From Chryseobacterium gotjawalense (GTDB lineage Bacteria > Bacteroidota > Bacteroidia > Flavobacteriales > Weeksellaceae), in the NCBI RefSeq assembly GCF_030012525.1, contig NZ_CP124855.1, positions 682,001 to 746,000 of the forward strand: a stretch of 64,000 nt of DNA, written 5' to 3'. The position numbers and the translations under genes are program-made. The notes below the pieces were generated by a model. That model saw only the letters and a list, made by a program, of their open reading frames with translations, had not been told where the DNA came from and searched no databases. Shown piece by piece: positions 1 to 8,223 of the stretch; within the stretch, counting starts at the first letter, position 1; each line of letters begins with the position of its first letter.

Positions 1-7
1 ACAATTT

Positions 8-607
8 ATGTTAAAAACTCCCTCATCTGTCTTGTTAAAAATCTCAAAATATCTGTCGGATTTTTTTAATCCTATGAATTCTTTAATCATCTATTTCATT
101 TTATACTGTGCTCAGAATTTTTCCTTAAAAGAAACACTATCTCATTTTTTACCGATTTTATTAATAATGATTATTCCTGTTTCATTCTGGATTTTCTATC
201 ATGTAAAAACAAAAAAATATACCGATAGTGATGTCTCTGACCGCAAACAAAGAACAGGTCTTTACTTTTTTCTTGCAGGAAGTATAGTTGCGTATTTAAC
301 GTTTTTCTATTGGCAATCCTCAAGAGTTGATTTTGTTCTGTTATTTCTTTTGATATTATTAATCGTAATGCAGGTGAGTAATTATTTCATCAAAAGTTCG
401 ATGCACACTGCTATTAATATATTTGTGGCTGCTTTGATGTTTACCTTGAATCCTTTTTATGGATTTGCCTGGCTTGCAATTTCTATCGCCGTTGCATACA
501 GCAGAATCATTTTAAAAAGACATAGCCCCGCAGAAGTCCTCAGCGGCGCGGTTATCGCGAGTATCGTTTCTTTTATTTACCTTTATACAACTATTCAAAT
601 TCAATAA
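8..607 (+). CDS. PAP2-superfamily membrane phosphatase-like protein
   Basis: Integral membrane protein of 199 residues with about five or six hydrophobic segments. The C-terminal part carries a PAP2 (type 2 phosphatidic acid phosphatase) motif 3: Ser165-Arg166, then His172 within SRIILKRHSPAEVLSG. His133 in SSMHTA is a plausible motif 2. Motif 1 is weak (DRKQR, residues 78-82), so catalytic activity is uncertain. Family members dephosphorylate lipid phosphates at the membrane. The reading frame is open to the window edge, so the true start could lie upstream. The next gene begins 6 bases after the stop, suggesting an operon with the BlaI-like regulator. Confidence 0.75.
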   Translation: MLKTPSSVLLKISKYLSDFFNPMNSLIIYFILYCAQNFSLKETLSHFLPILLIMIIPVSFWIFYHVKTKKYTDSDVSDRKQRTGLYFFLAGSIVAYLTFFYWQSSRVDFVLLFLLILLIVMQVSNYFIKSSMHTAINIFVAALMFTLNPFYGFAWLAISIAVAYSRIILKRHSPAEVLSGAVIASIVSFIYLYTTIQIQ

Positions 608-613
608 TATATT

Positions 614-1096
614 ATGAAAATAAGTCATTTGACTCCCGGAGAAGAAATTCTAATGAATGTTTTGTGGCGGCTTGATTCGGCTTATATGCGCGAGATTATT
701 GAGCAATATCCTGAACCAAAACCGCACCCTAATACCATTTCAACTTTTCTAAAAATATTGGTCGAAAAAGAATTTCTTACTACTGACAAACAGGGGCGTG
801 TTTTTCAATATACTGTTGCGATTCCTTTTGACGACTATAAAAAATATTTATTGAAGATTTTCCTGGAAGATTATTTTAATAATTCCCCTTCCGAACTCGT
901 AAAATTATTACGTGAAGAACACCTTCTAAAAGATTCCGATTTAAAACAGTTCTTCGAAGAAAATGGGACAGCAATCTCTAATCAGGAGAAAGAAGAGGAT
1001 TCAGAACTCAGTGAATTTCTCAATGAGATTACCGCTCCGAAAAAGAAAAAAAAGAAAAAAGAAAAGGACGATAAAAAGAAAAAGAAGAATAAATAG
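614..1096 (+). CDS. BlaI/MecI/CopY-family transcriptional regulator
   Basis: 160-residue protein. Residues 1-80 form a winged helix of the BlaI/MecI type (LTPGEEILMNVLW, then a recognition helix around PHPNTISTFLKILVEK). Such repressors usually dimerise on inverted repeats and are inactivated by cleavage by a BlaR1-type membrane metallopeptidase; no such partner is visible here. The last 20 residues are almost all lysine, an unusual tail that could bind nucleic acid nonspecifically. It follows the PAP2-like gene after 6 bases and is probably co-transcribed with it. Targets cannot be told from the sequence. Confidence 0.85.
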   Translation: MKISHLTPGEEILMNVLWRLDSAYMREIIEQYPEPKPHPNTISTFLKILVEKEFLTTDKQGRVFQYTVAIPFDDYKKYLLKIFLEDYFNNSPSELVKLLREEHLLKDSDLKQFFEENGTAISNQEKEEDSELSEFLNEITAPKKKKKKKEKDDKKKKKNK

Positions 1097-1154
1097 CTAT
1101 ATCAAACGGCTTTATTATAGTCTTCATTCTTGAACTTTAAATTAAAAATCCAAA

Positions 1155-2951
1155 ATGGTTGAAAAATTCAAAGAAGTATTCGGGAAAGCCGGTGCAATAA
1201 TCCGGGAATACCCAATGATTTTAGTCATGGCTTTAATCGCTGCAGCCTCAACGATCTTTTATATTAATCATGATTATAGCCGGGAATATTCATTTGTCTA
1301 CTTAAAATCTGGACTGGTTGCGTCACTTGGAATTTCGCTAATGTTTGCTTTAAAGATGCTTTCGCAAAGAATTGGGAAAGAAATTCTGCTGCAGGTATCA
1401 GGAATTCTCTTTCTAATCATTTTTTATTTTCTACTGCCGCCAGGGGAAAAGCAATTTACAGAAGTTTACGCTTTCTTACTCGTACCCACTTTTTTATTAT
1501 CGCATCTTTTGGTTTCCTTCATTGCGTTTATCGGAAAGAACCGCGAACTTAATTTTTGGCAGTACAATAAAAATCTCTTCATCAACTTATTCCTGACCGT
1601 CGTATTTACTGGTATTTTAACCGCCGGAATTATGCTTGCGATTTTAGCAGTAGACCATCTTTTTGATTTTAATTTTAACAACCGTTACTATTCCTATACT
1701 TTCAGTTTATTAACCATTTTCGGGAGTTGTTTTATTTTTCTCTTATTTAATGAAAAAGGACTGTTTTATTTAGAAAAAAATGGTGATTATCCTGTGATTC
1801 TGAAGTTTTTCACGCAGTATGTTTTGGTTCCACTGCTTCTTATTTATGTGGTCATTCTTTATTTTTATTCCGCAAAAATCCTTATTAACTGGGAATTACC
1901 GAGAGGTTGGGTTTCTTATTTGATTCTCGCCTATTCTGTAGTCGGAATTTTAGCCATCCTTTTGGTGCATCCATTGAAAGAAGATTCGACCAAATCGTGG
2001 GTCAGGATCTTTTCTAAAATTTTCTATTATGCTCTGGCACCTTTAATTATCCTTTTGTTTATTGCGATATTTACGAGGATTTTAGAATACGGCTACACCG
2101 AACCGCGATATTTCGTTTTATTGCTGGCTCTTTGGCTCACAACGGTTGTTTTTTATTTTATTTTCATTCGTAAACAAACCATCAAATTTGTACCTGTCAG
2201 TTTATTTGCGTTCGGATTATTTTCTTTGACTTTCCCCTATCTGAATACCTTCTCGGTAGCCAAAAGAAGCCAGAAAAATGAATTGATGAAAACCTTGGGT
2301 GCAAATAATTTATTGGAAAATGGAAAGATCAATTTCAATAAAAAAGTTTCTGACAGCGTGGCAATGGAGCTTTCTGACAAATTTCAATTTCTGGCTAAAA
2401 GGAATGAAAAAGAATTCCTCTTGCCGCTCCTTCAGAAAAAAGGTCAGGCGCAACTTGCAAAAACAACCGATAACGGTAATTTCAATGAAGTTAGAAATGT
2501 CATCCACGATCAGTTCAAAAATGTGACTTATAACCTTTCGGATAAAAAAGCAAATCCTGTTTCCCAAAATATCACTTTAATTGCAAAAGACTTTAATGCC
2601 GATCTCACCGGTTACCACTATCTCTTCAAAGCGTATAATTACAAAGACAATTTCTTTGAATTCGATCATAATATTGTTGAATTAAAGATGCCGATAAGCC
2701 AATTCAAATCTGAATTATTTTTAATTTTTAATAATCAGAAAGTTAATCTGGTTCCAGATTTACAAAAATTGTTTGCAAATTATCCAAACAGCGGAGAAAT
2801 AAAAGTTAATCAACTTTTTATCACCAAGAAAATCGCGAATTATGAATTTAAAATTATGTTTGATACGTTGATTCTAATAAAATCTGCAGACAAAGAACCC
2901 CAATTTCTTATCAATTCGGAATCGGTTTTAATTTTAATTAAGGTCGATTAG
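1155..2951 (+). CDS. DUF4153 domain-containing membrane protein
   Basis: 598-residue protein whose first ~380 residues hold about ten to twelve hydrophobic helices, matching the DUF4153 family of multipass inner-membrane proteins of unknown function. The C-terminal ~215 residues are soluble and probably extracytoplasmic. The gene lies 58 bases downstream of the BlaI-like regulator and may be part of the same transcription unit, but no promoter or terminator decides this. No catalytic motif is visible, and function is unknown. Confidence 0.8.
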   Translation: MVEKFKEVFGKAGAIIREYPMILVMALIAAASTIFYINHDYSREYSFVYLKSGLVASLGISLMFALKMLSQRIGKEILLQVSGILFLIIFYFLLPPGEKQFTEVYAFLLVPTFLLSHLLVSFIAFIGKNRELNFWQYNKNLFINLFLTVVFTGILTAGIMLAILAVDHLFDFNFNNRYYSYTFSLLTIFGSCFIFLLFNEKGLFYLEKNGDYPVILKFFTQYVLVPLLLIYVVILYFYSAKILINWELPRGWVSYLILAYSVVGILAILLVHPLKEDSTKSWVRIFSKIFYYALAPLIILLFIAIFTRILEYGYTEPRYFVLLLALWLTTVVFYFIFIRKQTIKFVPVSLFAFGLFSLTFPYLNTFSVAKRSQKNELMKTLGANNLLENGKINFNKKVSDSVAMELSDKFQFLAKRNEKEFLLPLLQKKGQAQLAKTTDNGNFNEVRNVIHDQFKNVTYNLSDKKANPVSQNITLIAKDFNADLTGYHYLFKAYNYKDNFFEFDHNIVELKMPISQFKSELFLIFNNQKVNLVPDLQKLFANYPNSGEIKVNQLFITKKIANYEFKIMFDTLILIKSADKEPQFLINSESVLILIKVD

Positions 2952-3319
2952 GATTTTCATATTTAAAGAATACCTTTAATTCCCAGCGAATCCTGTTTGC
3001 GATATTTTCCTAAAAGCCAGGAAGGTGCAATTTTCATTAATTAAAAAACAAAATAAGTATTTAAACAGAAGTGATTGCAGTAAAATAATGGATATCCGTT
3101 TTCGATCATCATGTAAATTTTTAATCCAAGGGGCGCAAAAATTTTTTATTTACAACCACCTTTTTTTTGCTTTTTAGGATCGCAAAGGCGTTTCGCTTAG
3201 TACAGTTTGCAAAGGTTTCACAATTATTACTAATTGCGGAAAGATATAAGATATCTAATTTTTAAACACAAAAAAAGCGACTTTTTAAAAAAAGTCGCTT
3301 AAATTATTCAGGTAAAATC
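2952..3319. other. Intergenic region between DUF4153 gene and RRM gene
   Basis: About 370 bases without a convincing gene. It holds the minus-strand terminator of the RRM gene at 3270-3300. Around 3176-3240 there is phrasing of the GCAAAGG/TTTGCAAAGG type that resembles dispersed intergenic repeats in this genus. A 24-codon minus-strand frame (2963-3037) was not accepted as a gene. Confidence 0.5.
3270..3300 (-). terminator. Rho-independent terminator of the RRM gene
   Basis: Hairpin with arms AAGCGACTTTTT and AAAAAAGTCGCTT, followed on the minus strand by a T run. It lies 20 bases beyond the RRM-gene stop. Confidence 0.8.
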
Positions 3320-3679
3320 TTACCAGTTAGAACCGCCACTACGACCTCCGCCGCTGTATCCGCTTCCACCACCACGATTTCCACCTCCGTAACCACCACC
3401 GCCTGAACGGTTGTTGTCAAAGCTTCTTCTTGGTTTGTCTTCTCTTGGCTTAGCTTCAGAAATGTTAAGTTCTTTACCATCCAATTCTTTTCCGTTTAGA
3501 GCTTCGATAGCATTCTTGCCATCTTCATCGCTCATTTCTACGAAACCGAAACCTCTTGATCTACCGGTTTCTCTGTCAGTGATAATTTTGGCAGACGATA
3601 CGTCACCAAATTCTGAAAATAAATCTTGCAACGACTGTTCTTGGGTTGCATAGTTAATGTTTGAAACAAAAATGTTCAT
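3320..3679 (-). CDS. RRM-domain RNA-binding protein with glycine-rich tail
   Basis: 119-residue protein. Residues 1-80 are a single RNA recognition motif with RNP2 (IFVSNI, residues 3-8) and RNP1 (RGFGFVEM, about residues 43-50) intact. The remainder is a low-complexity Gly/Arg/Ser/Asn tail. This architecture matches small bacterial Rbp proteins, common in cyanobacteria and Bacteroidota and often cold-induced, which bind single-stranded RNA. It is a single-gene unit with its own terminator. Its RNA targets are unknown; the glycine-rich tail suggests weak multivalent RNA contacts (inference). Confidence 0.9.
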   Translation of the reverse strand: MNIFVSNINYATQEQSLQDLFSEFGDVSSAKIITDRETGRSRGFGFVEMSDEDGKNAIEALNGKELDGKELNISEAKPREDKPRRSFDNNRSGGGGYGGGNRGGGSGYSGGGRSGGSNW

Positions 3680-3820
3680 CTTAAAAAAAAATTAATTATT
3701 AATACTGTTGAAATTATAAATGAAACTCAATGAATGCGATGAACAATGATTGACTTCGGATATAAAAACGAGTGCAAGTTACAATTATAATTTAAACCTG
3801 CAAGTTTTTTATATAATATT

Positions 3821-4684
3821 TCACATTATTTCTTTTCCGTTTTTGGCCTGTAAGAGTTTAAACCAATCTTCGTGCTCCAAATTAATAGAAAAACTTTCGT
3901 TAAGTTTTTTAATATTTTCCACACGTGAAGTACCTATAACAGGAAGAATGTTGGCTGGATGTTTTAAAATGAATGCGAGAAGAATCTGATTTTCTTCCGC
4001 AGCATATTTTTGACAAAGTTGCCCGAGTACTTTTTTTATTCTTTCGTTGGCCTCAGATTTTTCCGTAAAATAATTTCCCAGGACTGACCAGGCCATTGGC
4101 TGAAGCTTCTTAAGCATCATTTGATCCAAAGTTCCGTCGAAAAAAGAATTGGTGTGATTGAGAGAAATTTCAACCTGATTCGTAATTACAGGAAAAGCAT
4201 CATTGATCAGATCAAACTGTGAAGGTGAAAAATTAGACACGCCGAAATGGCGAACTTTTTTCTGTTCACGTAAAATCGCGAAACTATCCGCTATTTCAGC
4301 TGGATTCATCAATGGTGATGGCCGGTGAAGAAGCAATAAATCAAGGTAATCAGTTTTTAAATTTTTTAAACTCTGATCCACCGATTTTAAAATATGTTCC
4401 TGCGAATAATTATAGGATTTCACAGTGTAATTTCGGTTGGAACACGGCATTTCAATTCCGCATTTTGAAATAAACTGTACCTCTTCCCTCTTCAAATTCA
4501 TTTGTACAAAAGCATCGCCGAAGAGTTTTTCAGTTGTGTAGTCTCCATAAATATCTGCGTGATCGAAAGTATAGAGCTTTTCATCGAGAGAAACTTCAAT
4601 GAGTTTCTGCACTTCTTTTTGGGAATGATTGGCGCCCCAAATTCCCCAGCGCATAGTTCCTATAATAATGGGTGAAAAATTCAT
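3821..4684 (-). CDS. Aldo/keto reductase
   Basis: 287-residue NADPH-dependent oxidoreductase of the AKR superfamily, closest in style to YdhF-type reductases. The catalytic tetrad is visible: Asp41 and Tyr46 (FDHADIYG), Lys74 (SKCG) and His120 (LLLLHRP). A cofactor-binding segment appears near residue 260 (PVIGTSRVENI). It probably reduces small aldehydes or ketones in the cytoplasm; the substrate is not predictable. It stands alone, about 140 bases beyond the RRM gene start and divergent from rpoD. Confidence 0.92.
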   Translation of the reverse strand: MNFSPIIIGTMRWGIWGANHSQKEVQKLIEVSLDEKLYTFDHADIYGDYTTEKLFGDAFVQMNLKREEVQFISKCGIEMPCSNRNYTVKSYNYSQEHILKSVDQSLKNLKTDYLDLLLLHRPSPLMNPAEIADSFAILREQKKVRHFGVSNFSPSQFDLINDAFPVITNQVEISLNHTNSFFDGTLDQMMLKKLQPMAWSVLGNYFTEKSEANERIKKVLGQLCQKYAAEENQILLAFILKHPANILPVIGTSRVENIKKLNESFSINLEHEDWFKLLQAKNGKEIM

Positions 4685-4869
4685 TTTATTTATAATTTCC
4701 TCAAAAATAAAAAATTAATCGATCAACTTTACTATTTAAAAATTCTCAACATGTATCTATAGAAATTATCGCCCAAAAAAGATGATGCGATTTATTTACC
4801 AATTTTTGTAACCTTTTGATATTTGTGATCGTATAATATAATGCAGTCCTAAAGTGGACCTTATTTTAT

Positions 4870-5736
4870 ATGAGACAATTAAAAATTACCAAACAGGTTA
4901 CCAACAGAGAAACCGCCTCTCTCGACAAGTATTTGCAGGAGATTGGAAAAGTTGATTTGATTACAGCCGACGAAGAAGTTGAATTGGCACAAAAAATACG
5001 CGCCGGAGACAGAGTGGCGTTGGAAAAACTAATTAAAGCCAACCTCCGATTCGTGGTATCTGTTTCTAAACAATACCAAAACCAAGGACTTTCCCTACCC
5101 GATTTAATTAACGAAGGGAATTTAGGTTTGATGAAAGCTGCGAAAAGATATGATGAAACAAGAGGTTTTAAATTTATCTCTTATGCAGTTTGGTGGATCC
5201 GTCAGTCGATTCTACAGGCATTGGCAGAACAGTCTAGGATTGTAAGATTGCCACTGAATAAAATCGGATCGATTAACAAGATCAACAAAGCGTACGCGCA
5301 TTTGGAGCAGGAAAACGAAAGACCGCCATCTCCAGAGGAATTAGCGGAAGTTTTGGACATGAGCGAAGACGACATCAAGGAATCAATGAAAAACTCCGGA
5401 AGACACCTGTCGATGGATGCACCTCTTGTAGAAGGTGAAGATTCTAACTTATACGACGTTTTGCGTTCCGGTGAATCCCCAAGTCCGGATAAAGATCTGA
5501 TGTTGGAATCACTGCAAATCGAAATCGAAAGAGCGTTGCAAACCTTGACTCCAAGAGAAGCTGATTTGGTTCGTTTATATTTCGGACTGAACGGAAAACA
5601 TCCGATGACTCTGGAAGAAATCGGTGAAACTTTTGATCTGACAAGAGAAAGAGTCCGTCAGATTAAAGAAAAAGCGATTAAAAGATTGAAACACAATACG
5701 AGAAGTAAGATTCTGAAATCGTATTTGGGTAAATAA
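4870..5736 (+). CDS. rpoD: Primary RNA polymerase sigma factor (RpoD/SigA)
   Basis: 288 residues, the usual length for the housekeeping sigma factor of Bacteroidota, which lacks region 1.1 and the non-conserved insert. Region 1.2 ([16 protein letters not shown]), region 2 with the -10 recognition and melting helix (around [17 protein letters not shown]), region 3 (about 130-200) and region 4.2 helix-turn-helix ([19 protein letters not shown], near 245-265) are all intact. It directs transcription from TAnnTTTG-type promoters in this group. Monocistronic, ending at a bidirectional terminator shared with the converging crp-like gene. Confidence 0.97.
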   Translation: MRQLKITKQVTNRETASLDKYLQEIGKVDLITADEEVELAQKIRAGDRVALEKLIKANLRFVVSVSKQYQNQGLSLPDLINEGNLGLMKAAKRYDETRGFKFISYAVWWIRQSILQALAEQSRIVRLPLNKIGSINKINKAYAHLEQENERPPSPEELAEVLDMSEDDIKESMKNSGRHLSMDAPLVEGEDSNLYDVLRSGESPSPDKDLMLESLQIEIERALQTLTPREADLVRLYFGLNGKHPMTLEEIGETFDLTRERVRQIKEKAIKRLKHNTRSKILKSYLGK

Positions 5737-5802
5737 AATGCCGCTAATGCACGAATAGTAATTATTGTAATTCCTAATTTGGCACTGAAAAGCATTCTTA
5801 AA

Positions 5803-5833
5803 AAAAAAGGAACTCCAGGCGAGTTCCTTTTTG
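5803..5833. terminator. Bidirectional terminator between rpoD and Crp-like gene
   Basis: Hairpin AAGGAACTC / GAGTTCCTT with an A run before it and a T run after it, so it can end transcription from both converging genes. Confidence 0.85.
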
Positions 5834-5834
5834 T

Positions 5835-6434
5835 TTATGAAGTTTTGAAATTTTTTCGGGCCAGTTCTTTTCGGACTCTGCTCAAACTTTCCGGTGTAAT
5901 ACCTAAATACGATGCAACCATCCATTGCGGAACGCGCAGTAAAATATTGGGATACATTTTGATAAAACTCATGTACCTTTCTTCGGCGGTATCTGCCAAA
6001 AGCGAATTCACCCGATTCTGTAAATTCCGGATGTGTTTCTGCAAAAGCATATCATTGTTTTCGGCAGTTTGCGGAAATTTTTCAATCATATTAATGAAGA
6101 AATCATTGGTCAAAACAAAGACCTCTGAATCTTCAACTGCTTCAATATAATATTTTGATTTCTCATTAAAATTAAGCGAGCTCCGGTCAGAAATAAGCCA
6201 ATTTTCAGGCGCGAACTGAATGATATGTTCTTTTCCGTTCCGATCGAGAGAGTACATTCTGAGCAATCCTTTTTCTACAAAAAAAGTATCCAGACAAACT
6301 TCACCTTCACTGAGCAGAAATTCATTTTTCGCAACTTTTTTCAACGTGTAAAAATTACTGCATCCAGAAATTGCCTCTATAGGAACTTCCAGAATTTCAG
6401 ACAAATAATTATTGATATTTTGAAGAGAATCCAT
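5835..6434 (-). CDS. Crp/Fnr-family transcriptional regulator
   Basis: 199-residue regulator: an N-terminal cyclic-nucleotide-binding-like beta-roll (about residues 25-120), a dimerisation helix, and a C-terminal winged helix with recognition helix in MVASYLGITPESLSRVRK (near 172-189). No four-cysteine Fnr iron-sulfur motif and no clear canonical cAMP-pocket signature are seen, so the effector is unknown; many Bacteroidota homologues are orphan sensors. It is the last gene of an operon, starting 9 bases after ytxJ and behind bstA. The operon context suggests, without proving it, a link to thiol or redox stress. Confidence 0.88.
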   Translation of the reverse strand: MDSLQNINNYLSEILEVPIEAISGCSNFYTLKKVAKNEFLLSEGEVCLDTFFVEKGLLRMYSLDRNGKEHIIQFAPENWLISDRSSLNFNEKSKYYIEAVEDSEVFVLTNDFFINMIEKFPQTAENNDMLLQKHIRNLQNRVNSLLADTAEERYMSFIKMYPNILLRVPQWMVASYLGITPESLSRVRKELARKNFKTS

Positions 6435-6443
6435 ACTCAGTCT

Positions 6444-6818
6444 TTAAATAAGATTAACAGAAATACTTTGATGGGAAGCGTTTTTCACTGCTTTTCCATT
6501 TTCTAAAACAATCATTTGCGGACTTTGATGTGTGACGCCTAAATCTTCAGCAATTTTGTTAGAAATCGGCCGGTATGAAATTAAATCCAGAAAATAATAT
6601 ACTGCATCATTTTCTGCACCAGCTACTTCCTTTTCAAAATTTTTCAGAACCATTTTACTGATATGACACCTCGTAGAATGTTTAAAAACAACCACTTTCT
6701 TTTCAAAGGACTGACCGATAGCTTCTTGTAAATCCTCTTCGGATTCAATTGTATTCCAGAACGTTGAAGATGATTTTTGGGGCTCATCACTGCCAAATAT
6801 TTTATTAAAAAAACTCAT
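6444..6818 (-). CDS. ytxJ: YtxJ-family bacillithiol-system redox protein
   Basis: 124-residue thioredoxin-fold protein with a single active-site cysteine, Cys51, in HSTRCHISK, and a conserved SPQ cis-proline region near 98-101. This matches the YtxJ family (bacillithiol system protein, DUF2847), proposed to act like a monothiol glutaredoxin that removes bacillithiol from proteins (debacillithiolation). Cytoplasmic; no signal peptide. It sits between a BstA-like bacillithiol transferase gene and a Crp-type regulator, a context that supports the assignment. Confidence 0.88.
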   Translation of the reverse strand: MSFFNKIFGSDEPQKSSSTFWNTIESEEDLQEAIGQSFEKKVVVFKHSTRCHISKMVLKNFEKEVAGAENDAVYYFLDLISYRPISNKIAEDLGVTHQSPQMIVLENGKAVKNASHQSISVNLI

Positions 6819-6858
6819 ATTTTATCGTGTTTTAAAAACCAATATACTCAGTTTTGTT

Positions 6859-7395
6859 TTACCAGTTGTTTTCTAATTTCAAATTATTAATATGCGCAAA
6901 ATGATGGTCACAATGCCAGGCACAAAACGCCAGATTCTCTTTTAAAGTGATATCGCGGTTTTGTTCCGGATGATGAAATGTACTTTCATATTCTTTGTTC
7001 GTCAGCGATTTCAGTTCGTACACCCATCGTTTGTGAATTCCCTTCAACATTTGAAAAGCTGGTTTTATATCGATGCTGAAACTGTCCTGCAACTCCGCCC
7101 ACTGTTGTTCATCATAGGTTTTTATCGTAGGGTTATTTTCGGTTAAAGCGAGTTTAAACCGCATATAACTGTTCATGCTGCTGTCCGAAAGGTGATTAAT
7201 CAACTGCCGGATTGTCCAGCCTCCGTTCCGGTATTGGGTATCCAGTTGCTCTGCGTTCCAGTGTTGAACCAGGTTTTTTAACCCTGCCGGAAAATCTTTT
7301 AATGTTTTAATATGCCGGTCAATATCTTGATCTGTAATTGTATCAGGCTCCTCAAATTTCCCAATCGGATATTTTTTATGTTCTAAATTGTCCAT
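6859..7395 (-). CDS. bstA: BstA/YfiT-like bacillithiol transferase (DinB fold)
   Basis: 178-residue DinB-superfamily four-helix protein of the YfiT type, which conjugates bacillithiol to electrophiles such as xenobiotics. The three metal-binding histidines are in place: His68 (LINHLSDS), His161 and His165 (WHCDHHFAH). Length matches Bacillus YfiT/BstA. It is the first gene of the minus-strand operon bstA-ytxJ-crp-like, 40 bases before ytxJ. Some YfiT homologues have hydrolase activity instead, so the enzymatic call is by family. Confidence 0.85.
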   Translation of the reverse strand: MDNLEHKKYPIGKFEEPDTITDQDIDRHIKTLKDFPAGLKNLVQHWNAEQLDTQYRNGGWTIRQLINHLSDSSMNSYMRFKLALTENNPTIKTYDEQQWAELQDSFSIDIKPAFQMLKGIHKRWVYELKSLTNKEYESTFHHPEQNRDITLKENLAFCAWHCDHHFAHINNLKLENNW

Positions 7396-7515
7396 ATTAT
7401 TTGTGTTTTTTGACGATTTGGCCTGTCACTTAATTTGGCTGAACTTTTGCGTTTTACGTTGTAAATTTACTACAAAATAAGTTGAATGCAATACAACTTA
7501 AAAAAAATTAAGAAT

Positions 7516-8121
7516 ATGAAAAAAGCCCTGATTATCGTTGATGTACAGAATGATTTTTGCGAAGGAGGTGCACTTGCAGTTCCTGGAGCCAATGAAATTA
7601 TTCCTTATATTAACTCGCTGATGTTGGAAAATGAATATGACCAAATTGTGCTCACCCAAGATTGGCATCCTGCTGATCATAAAAGTTTCGCTTCTAATAA
7701 TGGAAAAAAAGTAGGCGACAATATTATTCTCAACGGGATCCCACAACATATGTGGCCGGATCATTGTGTACAGGGAACTTTCGGTGCGGAATTTCATAAA
7801 GATCTGAACAGAGATAAAGTGACGCACATCATTCAAAAAGGAACCAATGCAGAGTTTGACAGCTACAGTGGTTTTCAGGATAACAATCAGTTTATGAAAA
7901 CCGGTCTGGATGATTTCTTAAAATACCACGATATTCAATTGCTAGAAATCGTTGGTTTAGCTTTGGATTATTGTGTGAAATATACTTGTTTAGATGCAGC
8001 AAAATTAGGATATGTAACATGTTTACATTTTAATGGAACACGTGCGGTCAACGTAAAACCGGAAAGCGGCAGAGACGCCATTTTTGAAATGCTGCAAAAT
8101 ACAGTAACGATTTTAGGATAA
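7516..8121 (+). CDS. pncA: Nicotinamidase
   Basis: 201-residue isochorismatase-fold amidase that converts nicotinamide to nicotinate in NAD salvage. The catalytic triad is visible: Asp9 (IIVDVQNDF), Lys in HIIQKGT (about 116) and Cys in ALDYCVKYT (about 157). The metal-binding Asp-His-His is in TQDWHPADHKSF. I chose the ATG at 7516 because it gives the conserved family N-terminus MKKALIIVDVQNDF; an upstream in-frame ATG at 7486 would add ten residues. Monocistronic with a terminator directly after it. Confidence 0.95.
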   Translation: MKKALIIVDVQNDFCEGGALAVPGANEIIPYINSLMLENEYDQIVLTQDWHPADHKSFASNNGKKVGDNIILNGIPQHMWPDHCVQGTFGAEFHKDLNRDKVTHIIQKGTNAEFDSYSGFQDNNQFMKTGLDDFLKYHDIQLLEIVGLALDYCVKYTCLDAAKLGYVTCLHFNGTRAVNVKPESGRDAIFEMLQNTVTILG

Positions 8122-8146
8122 AATAACGCGCACTTGAAACAACAAC

Positions 8147-8177
8147 AACTTCTCATTTTTAATGGGAAGTTTTTTTG
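8147..8177 (+). terminator. Terminator of pncA
   Basis: Imperfect hairpin AACTTCTCAT / AATGGGAAGTT followed by seven T. Confidence 0.75.
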
Positions 8178-8223
8178 TTCGTTTATTTCATTATAAAATT
8201 TTATTTTTAGCAAAAATTATACT

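Noticed and set aside
2963..3037. 24-codon minus-strand frame MKIAPSWLLGKYRKQDSLGI...
   Set aside because: Too short, with no promoter or terminator of its own; it may be a scrap of a lost gene, but nothing matches.
4801..4869. Consensus promoter for rpoD
   Set aside because: TTTTG and GATATTTG words exist, but no exact TAnnTTTG with a proper spacer, so no site is claimed.
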